From Myxococcales bacterium (GTDB taxonomy: Bacteria > Myxococcota_A > Polyangia > Polyangiales > JAFGIB01), in the NCBI GenBank assembly GCA_029880325.1, contig JAOUOP010000023.1, forward strand, positions 1 to 64,000: DNA of 64,000 bases, in the 5' to 3' direction. The translations under genes and the position numbers were made by a program. A model generated the notes under the pieces. The model was given only the letters and a program-made list of their open reading frames with translations. It made no database searches and was not told the origin of the DNA. Positions within the stretch are counted from its first letter, which is position 1. Each line of letters begins with the position of its first letter. Positions 36,977 to 45,237 of the stretch are shown here, in pieces.

Positions 36977-37077
36977 GGCATCTCTCCGGCCTCGCCCCGT
37001 GGTGCTTTGGGCTGCGACCGCCGCCGCATGGAGACAGGGCGCAAAAGGCAGCGGTCGTCGCGCTTTCAGGGGTCCCT

Positions 37078-37863
37078 TCATTGCAACATCTGGGGCAGCA
37101 GGACCGATGCACGGCTTTCGCGCACCGAACCGTATGGATCGTGGTGGTAGTAGAGGGTATTGGCGGGATCGACGAGCCAGTCCTTGTGGTATTGCATACC
37201 GACGGCGTTGCCCGCCGCATCGAGATTGGTCAGACGCGTGCGGGCGGTGAGCACGCAGGAGAACTGCACCACGCGCTGGCCCGTGCGACCGCCACCGATC
37301 GGCGCACCGGGCTGCAGGGCGGCGGGCATCAGCTGACAGTCGGTGAGATCGACCAGATAACGCTCGGGCACCTGGGCCGCGAGCGGACCGGTGGAACCGA
37401 GCGCATCGGCAGCAAAGACGTTGGCCGCGGCCATCGCCGGCCACTCACCTCCGGGCTGCAACAGCGGCAGCTCCAGGGAGGGCTGGGGGAAGCGCACGGC
37501 GTTGCGCGAATTGCCGCCGGTCAGGATTTCGGGCTCGGCCACTTCCGGCGCCATCGACGGCAGCGGCGACGGCTCACCAGGCAACCCCTGGGCCCTTCGC
37601 ATCAGCGTCAACAGGCCGCGGTTGGCCTGCATGTCCACGTAGGCCAGGGCCGTGGACATGGCGGCTTCGGCCAGGTACTGCGCCTGCAGGGCCATGCGAT
37701 CGTCGCCAGCGGCGCGGAACTCCGCCTGGGTGACGCGCACCGAAATGGTCGCACCGGCGGTCGCGAACATCAGCACCAACAAAACCACCAGCATCACCGC
37801 GCCCTCCTGGTCGCGGCGCGTGCGATGGCGCATGGGGCGGCAGGGACGCATCGGGGCAGCCAT
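37078..37863 (-). CDS. pilX: PilX-like type IV pilus protein
   Basis: About 261 residues. A basic start (MRHRTRRDQEGAVMLVVLLVLMF) leads into one hydrophobic helix with Glu in the usual place (residue after the Gly is Ala rather than Phe), then a soluble domain with LAEAAMSTALAYVD. This is the PilX-type minor pilin, which helps start pilus fibres and places PilY1. The leader is longer than in classical pilins. ATG 37863 overlaps the stop of pilW by one base (TGATG). The gap to pilY1 is about 100 bases, but genes are in the same order as in other pil clusters. Confidence 0.83.
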   Translation of the reverse strand: MAAPMRPCRPMRHRTRRDQEGAVMLVVLLVLMFATAGATISVRVTQAEFRAAGDDRMALQAQYLAEAAMSTALAYVDMQANRGLLTLMRRAQGLPGEPSPLPSMAPEVAEPEILTGGNSRNAVRFPQPSLELPLLQPGGEWPAMAAANVFAADALGSTGPLAAQVPERYLVDLTDCQLMPAALQPGAPIGGGRTGQRVVQFSCVLTARTRLTNLDAAGNAVGMQYHKDWLVDPANTLYYHHDPYGSVRESRASVLLPQMLQ

Positions 37864-39134
37864 CAGTATCCCTCCTGGGCGAGGTTGGGCAGGAAGACCT
37901 CGGCCCGAAGCTCCCGCACGGAGGCTCGGCCGGGCCAGGTAAAGACCTGGTAGCAGCGGCGATTGCCGCACAGGGGATTTCCGTCGGCGTCGATGAAGGG
38001 CAGCGCCGGATCCTGGGTGGGCGTGCGAACGGCCAGGTTGATGGAGACCGCGCGGATCGACTCGGGCGCGGTGTTGACGTTGCCCACCTGCCAGTTGCCG
38101 ATGGTGTAGACGTCCGGGTTGTTGGGTAGCGTCGCGGTGTTGAAGGTGAACTGCAAGTTGAAGCCGACGACGAAGTCCAAGATCTCGCGGCGGCGTGGAG
38201 CCGCGCCGGCATTGGGCGGCGGGAGAAGGGCGCTGCGGTTACTCGGATCCATCTCCTCCCGCACCAGCCGGGCGTGGGGCCCGTAGGGCGAGGCGGGCGC
38301 GGGGGACGGCGGAGCTGGAGCGTCGACCACGCGGTAGCGGATCACGCTCACCGGAGCGATCCAACCGCCGGCCAGGTTCGGCACGCAGTTGTTGGGCACC
38401 GCCGGCACGATGCTGATCTGCACGTTGGTGCCAGCACCCTGGACGAGGGCTGGAGCGGTATTGATAACTGCGAAGTGCTTGAGCGGGCCAGTGGTCTGGA
38501 TGCGGACCAAGCGGCCGGGCGTGAAAGCCTCGGCGAGCGATCCCTGCACGTCGATGGAGGTGATGCTCGCATTATTGGCGGGAGCGCCACCCTGGTACCA
38601 GAAGGTGAAATCGCGTCTAAAATCGTGGGTGTTGGGGCTGAAGGTCAGCTCCCCTGGATTGTTGGTGGGGCCCAGCTGCACACCGCCGTACTGCGAAGAA
38701 GTCTCGTAGTTGCCGATCAGCGTCACCTCATCGACGGTAAAGCCGTTGGCTGCGTTGTTGCCCGTGGGGTCGACACCGGAGCCGGCCGGAGTCGGCACGT
38801 TGTTCGCGAAGCCCGAAATGCCCGCCAGCAGCGCACCGGGGTTGCTCAATCCCACGACCGGGGCGCAGGTCTGAGCAGGCGCGAGCGGGGTCACCGGCTG
38901 CGCGTTGGGCGTGGAGAGATAGCCGGCGCGGGCGATGTCACGCTTGACCTGCTCGAGGGCCGTGCGCAGGGAGGTTTGCAGGCTGCCGATCTCCTCCTGG
39001 TGCCGAAAGCTGCGCGTGGTAGCCGACCCAATGGCGTACATGCTGGTGATGGTCAGACCGCCGATGGCCAGACTCACCATCAGCTCGATCAGCGAAAAGC
39101 CCGCGCGGCGCCGATGGCTGCGGCTCAATTCCAT
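37863..39134 (-). CDS. pilW: PilW-like type IV minor pilin
   Basis: A 423-residue prepilin. The leader and cleavage site are RRAG/FSLIELMVSLAIGGL, with Glu at position 5 of the mature helix, as needed for prepilin peptidase and methylation. The large C-terminal domain includes several regions rich in Asn and Pro and is long for PilW. Minor pilins of this set prime pilus assembly. It overlaps pilV by ten bases at the start and pilX by one base at its end, so translation is coupled. ATG 39134 gives a leader of the right length. Confidence 0.9.
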   Translation of the reverse strand: MELSRSHRRRAGFSLIELMVSLAIGGLTITSMYAIGSATTRSFRHQEEIGSLQTSLRTALEQVKRDIARAGYLSTPNAQPVTPLAPAQTCAPVVGLSNPGALLAGISGFANNVPTPAGSGVDPTGNNAANGFTVDEVTLIGNYETSSQYGGVQLGPTNNPGELTFSPNTHDFRRDFTFWYQGGAPANNASITSIDVQGSLAEAFTPGRLVRIQTTGPLKHFAVINTAPALVQGAGTNVQISIVPAVPNNCVPNLAGGWIAPVSVIRYRVVDAPAPPSPAPASPYGPHARLVREEMDPSNRSALLPPPNAGAAPRRREILDFVVGFNLQFTFNTATLPNNPDVYTIGNWQVGNVNTAPESIRAVSINLAVRTPTQDPALPFIDADGNPLCGNRRCYQVFTWPGRASVRELRAEVFLPNLAQEGY

Positions 39135-39775
39135 GTCGGCACCACACGCAAGACGGTCGACAGGTAGACGATGCGGTAGCGCCCGTAGAGAGGATTGCCG
39201 TCAGCGGGCGGGGTCCACACCCTGTTCAAGGTGGCATTGTCGTCGGCACAGCCGGGAAAGTCGGTGATGATGTTGCCGCCCTGGTCGGTCGCCCACCACA
39301 CGCGCACATCGACGCGCATGGCACGGCCGAAGTACACCCAGGACGGCCGGAAGGAAGCGCAGTACTCGATGGGCGCTGCCATGCCGACGGTGCGGTCGGC
39401 ACCCCGGTAGGTGAAGGCATTGCTGATGGCGTCGTCGGGCACCGTCGGCAGGCTCTGGAAAACCCCGGGCGCGTTGTTGATCGCACTGAGGAAGCGGGTG
39501 TTGCTGAGCACCGTGACGTCCGTGGGTGTACCGCCGGCCACCGCCACCTGATTCCACCTCTGGGTGTCCTGCTTGAGGCGCTCGATCCAGCGTTGGGCGA
39601 TCTGCGTCCCGATGGAAAGCTTGCGGGCCTGCACATTGGCCCGAACCGCCAGCGCCTGCAGGTGAATAATGGCCATGGCGCCAACCATCATCACGCCGAG
39701 CGAGACCATGACTTCGAGCAGGGTGAAACCCTGGCGGCTGCTGCTGGCGCGTCTTCGAGGGGTTGCTCGCTTCAC
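39125..39775 (-). CDS. pilV: PilV-like type IV minor pilin
   Basis: A 216-residue prepilin with leader and cleavage RRRASSSRQG/FTLLEVMVSLGVMMVG, including Glu at position 5. The soluble domain has a Cys pair (YCASFRP and FPGCADD) that could form a disulfide loop. It uses a GTG start overlapping the stop of the upstream GspH/FimT-like gene (GTGA), so the two are coupled. Part of the complex that primes type IV pilus assembly with PilW and PilX. Confidence 0.9.
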   Translation of the reverse strand: MKRATPRRRASSSRQGFTLLEVMVSLGVMMVGAMAIIHLQALAVRANVQARKLSIGTQIAQRWIERLKQDTQRWNQVAVAGGTPTDVTVLSNTRFLSAINNAPGVFQSLPTVPDDAISNAFTYRGADRTVGMAAPIEYCASFRPSWVYFGRAMRVDVRVWWATDQGGNIITDFPGCADDNATLNRVWTPPADGNPLYGRYRIVYLSTVLRVVPTWN

Positions 39776-40488
39776 GGTCGAAACCTTCTGGGTGCCCCTG
39801 TCGGATTCACCACCACGAAACGCGGGACGCCGCTTTGCTGCACGCCCGAGCCGCTACCCAAGGTGCGAACAATGCTCAAAAAGACCGGTCTGCCCTGGCG
39901 TTGCCAGGTGGCTGGGGCAGTCGTGAAATTCGTGGTTGTGTAGCTGACACCATTGGGCTGATGGCAAATGGCGAGGACGGTCTCGGCCGCCGGGGCCTCT
40001 CCCGGCGGTGTCATCCGGATTGTGAGGTCGACGCGGTGACCGGTCGCGACACCGCCAGCGAGTTGATTGTAGCTCGCGAAATTGATTGCCTCGACGGGTC
40101 CAACGGCGCCCCCGCCAGCATGTGCGGTCCTGTAGTCGGCGATTCCGTGCCGTGCGACATTGGCGCCCGCTGGCAGCCAAGGGGTCTGGCGGCAGCGCCG
40201 GTGCATGCCCGTCCACACCGAGGCGGTCATGAACCCGCTGCCCGCCGGATCGGGCGCCAAAACCACAGCATGGGCCACGCCCAGACGCGTCGTCGCTCCC
40301 CAGGCCCGCCGCAACAGTCCGACCAGCTCGGTCGCGGCTTCGCTCTGGCGCTGGTCGGCGCGCACGGCCGCCAGCGACGGCGCGACCGACACCGCCATGA
40401 TGCCGATGATCACCACCACGACCATGAGTTCGATCAAGCTGAAGCCGGAGCTGGAGTGATCGCGACGCTGGACCCGGTGAATCCTCAC
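39772..40488 (-). CDS. GspH/FimT-like type IV minor pilin, first gene of the operon
   Basis: About 238 residues with prepilin site SSSG/FSLIELMVVVVIIGIMAVSVAPSL. The C-terminal domain matches the GspH/FimT type: short helix-strand protein with a Cys pair (RRCRQTPW, AICHQPN). GTG 40488 is taken as the start because it gives a leader of about 15 residues; ATG 40626 would add over 40 residues but has no ribosome site. It leads an operon of six genes on the minus strand, all touching or overlapping. It could be a pseudopilin of a secretion system, but PilY1, PilV, PilW and PilX in the same operon make a pilus function more likely. Confidence 0.82.
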   Translation of the reverse strand: MRIHRVQRRDHSSSGFSLIELMVVVVIIGIMAVSVAPSLAAVRADQRQSEAATELVGLLRRAWGATTRLGVAHAVVLAPDPAGSGFMTASVWTGMHRRCRQTPWLPAGANVARHGIADYRTAHAGGGAVGPVEAINFASYNQLAGGVATGHRVDLTIRMTPPGEAPAAETVLAICHQPNGVSYTTTNFTTAPATWQRQGRPVFLSIVRTLGSGSGVQQSGVPRFVVVNPTGAPRRFRP

Positions 40489-40904
40489 GAAGCGATCACA
40501 AGCAATGGCCGTACCGATCGACCGATTCGCAGCCAAGAACCGGGAATTCACGGCGAAAGCATAGCTCCGCAGGCCTCCGATCCACGCATTTGCTGCAACC
40601 GCTCTGCAAAGTTTTCCGAGGCTCATGTCGGCAGATGTGCGCAGTTCGGGTTGAATTTTCTGGTGCGGCGCAAGTTTCCTATGACAACAGACTACGGTGC
40701 TTTCCGGCGGCGATCGGTTTGAACGCGCAGTAGCTTCGCCGAGGACAGCGGCATCCGCGTGCGGGTACGGTGGCCGAAGTCGTGCCCGGCCACTTCGCGG
40801 CGCCGAAGTTAAGGCGCCTTCAAACCAATCGCCGCTCCGAACGGCGGAATTCTGCTGTGCTTGACAGGCACCCCTCAACGGATTAAGTCAGCGCCCGCAC
40901 GCTC
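40489..40904. other. Non-coding stretch upstream of the minor-pilin operon and tRNA-Leu
   Basis: About 415 bases. It holds the promoter side of the pilin operon and, at 40706-40838, an inverted repeat related to a third copy at 43638. The minus frame of the first pilin gene stays open here but encodes nothing recognisable. No other gene was found. Confidence 0.5.
40706..40838. repeat. Inverted repeat element with arms of about 18-20 bases
   Basis: GGCGGCGATCGGTTTGAA at 40706-40723 is mirrored by TTCAAACCAATCGCCGCTCC at 40819-40838, with one transition. Shorter inverted pairs lie inside, including GTGGCC with GGCCAC. A third copy of the arm is at 43638-43658. The element is a candidate small non-autonomous repeat. 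Confidence 0.55.
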
Positions 40905-40988
<84 letters not shown>

Positions 40989-41000
40989 CTAGTTAGAGCG

Positions 41001-41024
41001 GGTTCGCGGCCGAAGCCGCGAACC
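41001..41024 (+). terminator. Hairpin after tRNA-Leu
   Basis: GGTTCGCGGC and GCCGCGAACC form a perfect 10-bp stem with a CGAA tetraloop, 12 bases past the tRNA. It is probably the terminator or processing signal for the tRNA transcript. Confidence 0.7.
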
Positions 41025-41025
41025 G

Positions 41026-41047
41026 GGAGGGGTCACGCGACCCCTCC
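41026..41047 (+). terminator. Second hairpin after tRNA-Leu
   Basis: GGAGGGGTC and GACCCCTCC make a perfect nine-base stem with an ACGC loop, two bases after the first hairpin. Two stacked hairpins in a row suggest strong termination, also for the convergent GGDEF-type gene ending at 41211. Confidence 0.6.
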
Positions 41048-41210
41048 CCCCGCTCGGCTTCGCCGGCGGGCCCCCTCTCCACGCGTGCTCGGCGCGCCCC
41101 TAACGGGGCCCGCCTCCGGGTGCTCAACCGAATCCCACCGCCGCGCTGGAAGACCCGAACCGGGACCGCTCCCGCGACCCCTCCCGGCACCCTCCGGTTT
41201 CCCACGTCTC

Positions 41211-42725
41211 CTACGCGGCCGGTGGTGTGCTCGTGCTCGATGCCCGGGGTCCGCACACACGATTGCCCCCGCTCCGCTTGGCCTCCGCGAGAGCCCGCTC
41301 CGCATCCTCCAGCAGCTCGGCCTGACCGGTCGTCCGGTACAGCGTGGAGACGCCTACACTGACCGTCACCGGCATCTTACGGCCGTCGGTCTCGGGCGTG
41401 GACACGCCGCGCGACGGCGGTGGCTCGGGCACCTGTAGCGACTCGATCGCCCGGCGCAACCCTTCGGCGAGCTCGAGCGCCCCAGCCAGGTCCTCGCCCG
41501 GAAGCAACACGCCGTACTCGTCAGCGGCGTGGCGCCCAACCAGCCCGCGCTCACCAGCCCGCGCACGCAGCTCGTGGGCGACGACGCGCAGCAGGCCGTT
41601 GCCAGCCAGCGCGCCATAGGTCTCGTTGAAGCGTTGCAGGTTGTCGACGTCCACGAACAGCACGCTCAGGGGCTTGTCCTCGCCGCGCGCGTAGAGCACC
41701 TCGCGACCCAAACGGTGCAGCCAAAAGCGCCGGTTGGGCAGCTCGGTCAGCCCGTCCCGGTCGGCGATGTAGTCGACCGTCTCACGATAGCGATGTTCCA
41801 GGTCGTCGCCACACAGGAAGGCCACGATGGTGTCACCGGTGGCGATGCGGTCGCCGCTGGCCAGCACCTGGCGCGTGACCGGCTGCGGGTGCGCATTGAC
41901 GAAGGTGTAGTTGGTCGCGCCCTGATCGATCAGCACGTAACGCCCGTCGTCCTGCCGCTCGATGCTGCAGTGCGCACGGGAGACGTTGTCCGAATTGAAG
42001 ACCACGTCCTGATCGCGGTTGCGCCCGATGCGCGTGACCGGTTGGGTCAGCCGATAGCGCCGACCGTAGAGGTGGCTGTAGCCGGCGGCGTAGAGCACGA
42101 CAAGACAGGCGTCGGCGCCCTCGGCGCCGTCATCGTCGTCGCGCGGGCTGCCCACCGGCTCTGGCTCCACACCGTCCATGGCCCGCTCGAGTCCCTCGGA
42201 CAAGGCTTGCAGCCGCGGTAGTCGCGCGTCGCGCGCGAGCAGCGCGTCGCGTTCGGCGGCCGCAAAACAGTGCCCCGCGATCTCTATCAGCACTTCGGGA
42301 TCAGGGGTCTCGCGCGCCGCGCGCAGCTGGCCGCTGGTGAGCTGTCCGGTCAGGCGCGAGAAGCGTTCGAGCTGCAGGCGCACGCGATCGATCAGCGCAT
42401 CGAGCTGGGCGCTGTCGCTGGCATGGCGCGAGAGCGCCAGCACGGCGGTCTTGAGCTTGGGCCAGCTGATGAAGCCGTGCTCGCGCGCAACCACCAGTTG
42501 TGCGTCGGCCAGGGCGAACTCGGCCTGGCGTCCGGAAAGGGCAGCCTCACTGCCCAACTTGGGGTGTTGGCTACGCACGCGCGACAGCGCATCGTGCTCG
42601 CCGGCGCGCACGGCGCGTTGCAGCTTGCGTGCCTGCTTCTTGAGGTACTCATAACTCGCGCCGGAGCGCAGGGCGGGCGCACTCGAGATCAGCGCCCCAC
42701 TGGACGCAGGTGTACGTTCGGACAT
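41211..42725 (-). CDS. FHA-domain protein with degenerate GGDEF domain
   Basis: A 504-residue cytoplasmic signalling protein. The N-terminus (YEYLKKQARKLQRAVRAGEHD...FALADAQLVVAREHGFISWPKLK) is the helical segment often found before ankyrin repeats. The middle is an FHA domain (TRIGRNRDQDVVFNSDNVSRAHCSI), which binds phosphothreonine. The C-terminal third is a diguanylate cyclase fold (DGLTELPNRRFWLHRL, LFVDVDNLQRFNETYG), but the GGDEF signature is replaced by A-A-D-E-Y in VGRHAADEYGVLL. That change usually removes cyclase activity, so it may bind GTP or c-di-GMP instead. ATG 42725 is supported by an AGAAGG ribosome site. Transcribed alone toward the tRNA gene. Confidence 0.86.
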   Translation of the reverse strand: MSERTPASSGALISSAPALRSGASYEYLKKQARKLQRAVRAGEHDALSRVRSQHPKLGSEAALSGRQAEFALADAQLVVAREHGFISWPKLKTAVLALSRHASDSAQLDALIDRVRLQLERFSRLTGQLTSGQLRAARETPDPEVLIEIAGHCFAAAERDALLARDARLPRLQALSEGLERAMDGVEPEPVGSPRDDDDGAEGADACLVVLYAAGYSHLYGRRYRLTQPVTRIGRNRDQDVVFNSDNVSRAHCSIERQDDGRYVLIDQGATNYTFVNAHPQPVTRQVLASGDRIATGDTIVAFLCGDDLEHRYRETVDYIADRDGLTELPNRRFWLHRLGREVLYARGEDKPLSVLFVDVDNLQRFNETYGALAGNGLLRVVAHELRARAGERGLVGRHAADEYGVLLPGEDLAGALELAEGLRRAIESLQVPEPPPSRGVSTPETDGRKMPVTVSVGVSTLYRTTGQAELLEDAERALAEAKRSGGNRVCGPRASSTSTPPAA

Positions 42726-43050
42726 GTCGACCTTCTCCGATGGGCCTGGTGTTCGCATGACAGGCGGAAGAGGGTCGAGAGACCGTGCTTCTGCATGGTG
42801 TTGCGCACCTCGAAGCGAGATGTGCGGTGGGGTGGGCAGCGCCCTTTCCGCGAACTGGATGCGTCCCCGTGCGCAAGGCAAATGCTAGCAAGGTGCGGAA
42901 GGACTGCAAGTGGGGGGGCGGTTGTGAATGTACGGGGAGGCGGTGCCGGGTTGGTGGGGTTGGTGCCGCATCGGGCACGGCCTTCGCCACGCGGGGCGCC
43001 TACCCGTCTTCATCTCCGCGCTGCCCCCGAGCTTCGCCTGCGTTGCCGCA

Positions 43051-43191
43051 GTGGTGGTCATCCCAGTCGTCACTCAGAACCTGCTCGACCAAAAGGCTGA
43101 CGCGATCGTCAACGCCTGCAACCACAACCTCATCCCGTGGCGGCTTCTGTTTCCCCGGGAGGTCTCCGGCACGACCAAACGGCGCGGCGGC
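43051..43191 (+). pseudogene. Fragment of a macro-domain (ADP-ribose-binding) protein
   Basis: About 47 codons read VVTQNLLDQKADAIVNACNH and continue through LIPWRLLFP to GTTKRRGG. This is the start of a macro domain, including the A-D-A-I-V-N-A segment that contacts ADP-ribose and the downstream glycine-rich loop. No start codon with ribosome site lies before it, and the rest of the domain is missing: the frames after it are Arg/Ser-rich. It is therefore best read as a truncated remnant, in a spot rich in inverted repeats. Confidence 0.6.
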
Positions 43192-43367
43192 TCGCAGGCG
43201 GCGACGTTGGCAACGCGGTCAGTGTGGGCAGCGTTCGCTCGCTTTTCCCGCCGCTCCAGATCCGGCACGCGTTCATGTCCCCTGGCCTTCGGGTACCACA
43301 TGGGCGGACAATCCCGAGCGATGCGCTCGCCCGCTGCCCCCGCCGCCACCCACGCACGACGACGCCA

Positions 43368-43547
43368 GTCGTTCGGGTGGGTGGGCCCGAGCGCAGGGCC
43401 CCGTGGGGGGGACCTGTGTCTGAGCGCACGGCAACGAAGCGACCGTCGGCGCAGGTCACCGAACCCGCCGCTACCACCGGGCCGCCGCCCGCGCGAGTTC
43501 GGGGGGGACCCGCGGGGACCGAGCACGGGCCCACCCACCCGAACGAC
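43368..43547. repeat. Exact 21-bp inverted repeat flanking 138 bases
   Basis: The arm at 43368-43388 starts GTCGTTCGGGTGGGTGGGCC and is exactly complementary to 43527-43547, which ends CCCACCCACCCGAACGAC. GC-rich runs of G or C inside the loop pair weakly too. It may be the ends of a small element or a strong secondary structure. No gene is enclosed. Confidence 0.6.
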
Positions 43548-43637
43548 GCCAGCCCACCGCCCACACCCTCAAATCAGCTCCCACCCAAGCCTCCGCCAAC
43601 CCCGCGAAAACGTCCTGGCAGCTTTCCCAGGCGGCGA

Positions 43638-43658
43638 TTCCAAACCGATCGCCGCTCC
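43638..43658 (+). repeat. Third copy of the GATCGCCGCTCC repeat arm
   Basis: CAAACCGATCGCCGCTCC matches the arms of the inverted repeat at 40706-40838 apart from one base. It lies just past the stop of the LysR-type regulator gene. Confidence 0.5.
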
Positions 43659-43669
43659 AGGCACCTGCC

Positions 43670-44590
43670 TCAGCCACAGATCGCCGGCAGCTGCGTCCGC
43701 AGCAGCTCGGCAAAAGCCTCAGCCGGCCGTGACGGCGGCAGGCGCGCCGGCAACAGCAACCCGATCTGCCGCCCCGGGCCCTGCACCTTCAGCGGTCGGG
43801 CCACCAACGTGGCTGCCTCCACCTCGCGCCGCACCGACAGCGCCGGCACGATGGCCGCACCGAAACCGAGCTCGGTCAGGCGCTTGAGCACTTCCACGCT
43901 GCTCATCTCCATCGCCACCGTCGGCTCCACCCCGGCGCGCCGCAGCTGCTCGTCAACGTGGGCCCGGCCGGCGCTGTCGCGACCGAGCAGGAGCAGCTTC
44001 TGGCCGGCGAGCGCTTCGAAGCCGATCGCTTCCGTTCCAGCCAACTCATGGTCGGGCGCCACGATCAGCACATCACGCTGCTCGCCCAGCGCTTCGGTCC
44101 GCAGGCGGTCGCCCGCGCGCTCGCCTCCGAGCTTGGCCGGCAGCGGCAGGCTGACGACCCCCGCGTCGAGCTCGTGCTTGGCCACCGCTTCGGCGATGCG
44201 CGGCGACGGGCGCGTCTCGAGCACCACTTCGATGCCCGGATAGCGCTCGGCGAAAACGCGCAGCGCCTCGGGCAGCACGTAATAGGCGAGCGTGTCGCTG
44301 GTGCCCAGCAACAGCCGTCCACTCTCGAGTTCCGACAGCGCCTGCAGTCGCCGCTCGGCCAACGCCAGCGTGGCAAAGGCCTGCTCGGCATGGGTGAGCA
44401 AAATCGCCCCCGCCTCGCTCAGGCGCACGCGCCGCCCCTCGCGCACGAATAGCTCCTGCCCGAGGCTGCGCTCGAGGGCCGCCACGCTCTGGCTGATGGC
44501 CGATTGGGTGCGCCCCAGGCTGCGCGCCGCCGCCGTGAAACCACCGCTGCGCGCGACCGCCACGAAGGCCTCCAGCCGATCCCATTCCAT
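43670..44590 (-). CDS. LysR-family transcriptional regulator
   Basis: About 306 residues. The N-terminal winged helix-turn-helix is clear (FVAVARSGGFTAAARSLGRTQSAISQSVAALERSLGQELF, residues about 8-47). The C-terminal periplasmic-binding-protein-like domain (LLLGTSDTLAYYVLPEAL...GIEVVLE) binds an effector. It is divergent from the GNAT acetyltransferase gene, about 120 bases away, and LysR proteins often control such a neighbour. The effector is unknown. ATG 44590 begins the DNA-binding domain; a TTG at 44620 would add ten residues. No good ribosome site is seen. Confidence 0.88.
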   Translation of the reverse strand: MEWDRLEAFVAVARSGGFTAAARSLGRTQSAISQSVAALERSLGQELFVREGRRVRLSEAGAILLTHAEQAFATLALAERRLQALSELESGRLLLGTSDTLAYYVLPEALRVFAERYPGIEVVLETRPSPRIAEAVAKHELDAGVVSLPLPAKLGGERAGDRLRTEALGEQRDVLIVAPDHELAGTEAIGFEALAGQKLLLLGRDSAGRAHVDEQLRRAGVEPTVAMEMSSVEVLKRLTELGFGAAIVPALSVRREVEAATLVARPLKVQGPGRQIGLLLPARLPPSRPAEAFAELLRTQLPAICG

Positions 44591-44593
44591 TAG

Positions 44594-44607
44594 ATCAGCT
44601 ATTTGAT
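44594..44607. promoter_or_regulatory. LysR-type box upstream of the regulator gene
   Basis: ATCA-GCTATT-TGAT is a small dyad of the T-N11-A class bound by LysR regulators, four bases upstream of the regulator's ATG in an AT-richer stretch. It could serve autorepression and control of the divergent acetyltransferase gene. Confidence 0.42.
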
Positions 44608-44712
44608 AGCACGCTCCCAATTCGAAAGGCTAATGCCTTGGATGCCGTCAAAGGGCAGCGCCGATACTCGCTCGGCGATCGGGTACGCTCGTCGCCCGGG
44701 AGACACCCGACG

Positions 44713-45210
44713 ATGCATCTCGTAACCCCCGCCGCGCACCGACGGGCCGCCTTCCTGGAGCTGGCCGCAGACTACGAAGCGGCCGGAGAACTACGCTACG
44801 CCTCCGCGCTCCAGGACTTCGATGCCTACGTGCGCAGGCTCGAAGCCGGACGTCGAGGGGACGGTCTGCCACACGGATGGATTCCGGAGGCCACCTTCTG
44901 GCTGGCCTCGAAGGGCGCCCTGCTCGGCTGCGCTCGCCTGCGTCTGGGCCTGTCGCCGCAGCTCGAATACGAAGGCGGTCACATCGGCTACGACGTGCGG
45001 CCTTCGATGCGACGGCGCGGCCATGGCACCACGCTGCTGCGCCTGGTGCTCATCGAAGCACGCGCGCTCGCGATCGAGCGCGTTCGCATCACCTGCGATG
45101 ATGACAACTTTGGGTCAATCCGGGTGATCGAGCGAAACGGTGGCGTACTGGCGGACATGGGCGTGTCCGAGGCATCGGGCAAGCCCCTGCGGCAGTACTG
45201 GATCGGCTGA
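44713..45210 (+). CDS. GNAT-family N-acetyltransferase
   Basis: A 165-residue soluble acetyltransferase. The acetyl-CoA-binding region is RPSMRRRGHGTTLLRLVLIEAR (the R-x-x-G-x-G/A pattern), then the variable acceptor part, and the C-terminal VIERNGGVLADM segment. Residues 1-60 hold helices typical for this group. The acceptor substrate is unknown. ATG 44713 has GGGAG about ten bases upstream; the frame is open back to 44638. Divergent from the LysR-type gene and convergent with the diheme lipoprotein gene. Confidence 0.87.
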   Translation: MHLVTPAAHRRAAFLELAADYEAAGELRYASALQDFDAYVRRLEAGRRGDGLPHGWIPEATFWLASKGALLGCARLRLGLSPQLEYEGGHIGYDVRPSMRRRGHGTTLLRLVLIEARALAIERVRITCDDDNFGSIRVIERNGGVLADMGVSEASGKPLRQYWIG

Positions 45211-45237
45211 GCGCGGCCGTCCACGAACATCACTGTC

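Larger units (their letters stand above)
42726..43669. other. Region without an intact gene: macro-domain remnant and inverted repeats
   Basis: About 940 bases between the GGDEF-type gene and the LysR-type regulator gene. It holds a decayed macro-domain fragment (43051-43191), an exact 21-bp inverted repeat (43368-43547) and a copy of the repeat arm seen at 40706-40838. Several long frames are open here on both strands, but they are Arg/Pro-rich artefacts of base composition. Confidence 0.55.

Noticed and set aside
41049..41210. Further GC-rich inverted segments after the tRNA hairpins
   Set aside because: Only short, imperfect pairings; not distinguishable from background in GC-rich DNA.
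43137..44243. Long plus-strand frame over the macro-domain remnant and the LysR-type gene
   Set aside because: Pro/Ser/Arg-rich and opposite an intact LysR gene; only the short macro-like stretch in a different frame was kept.
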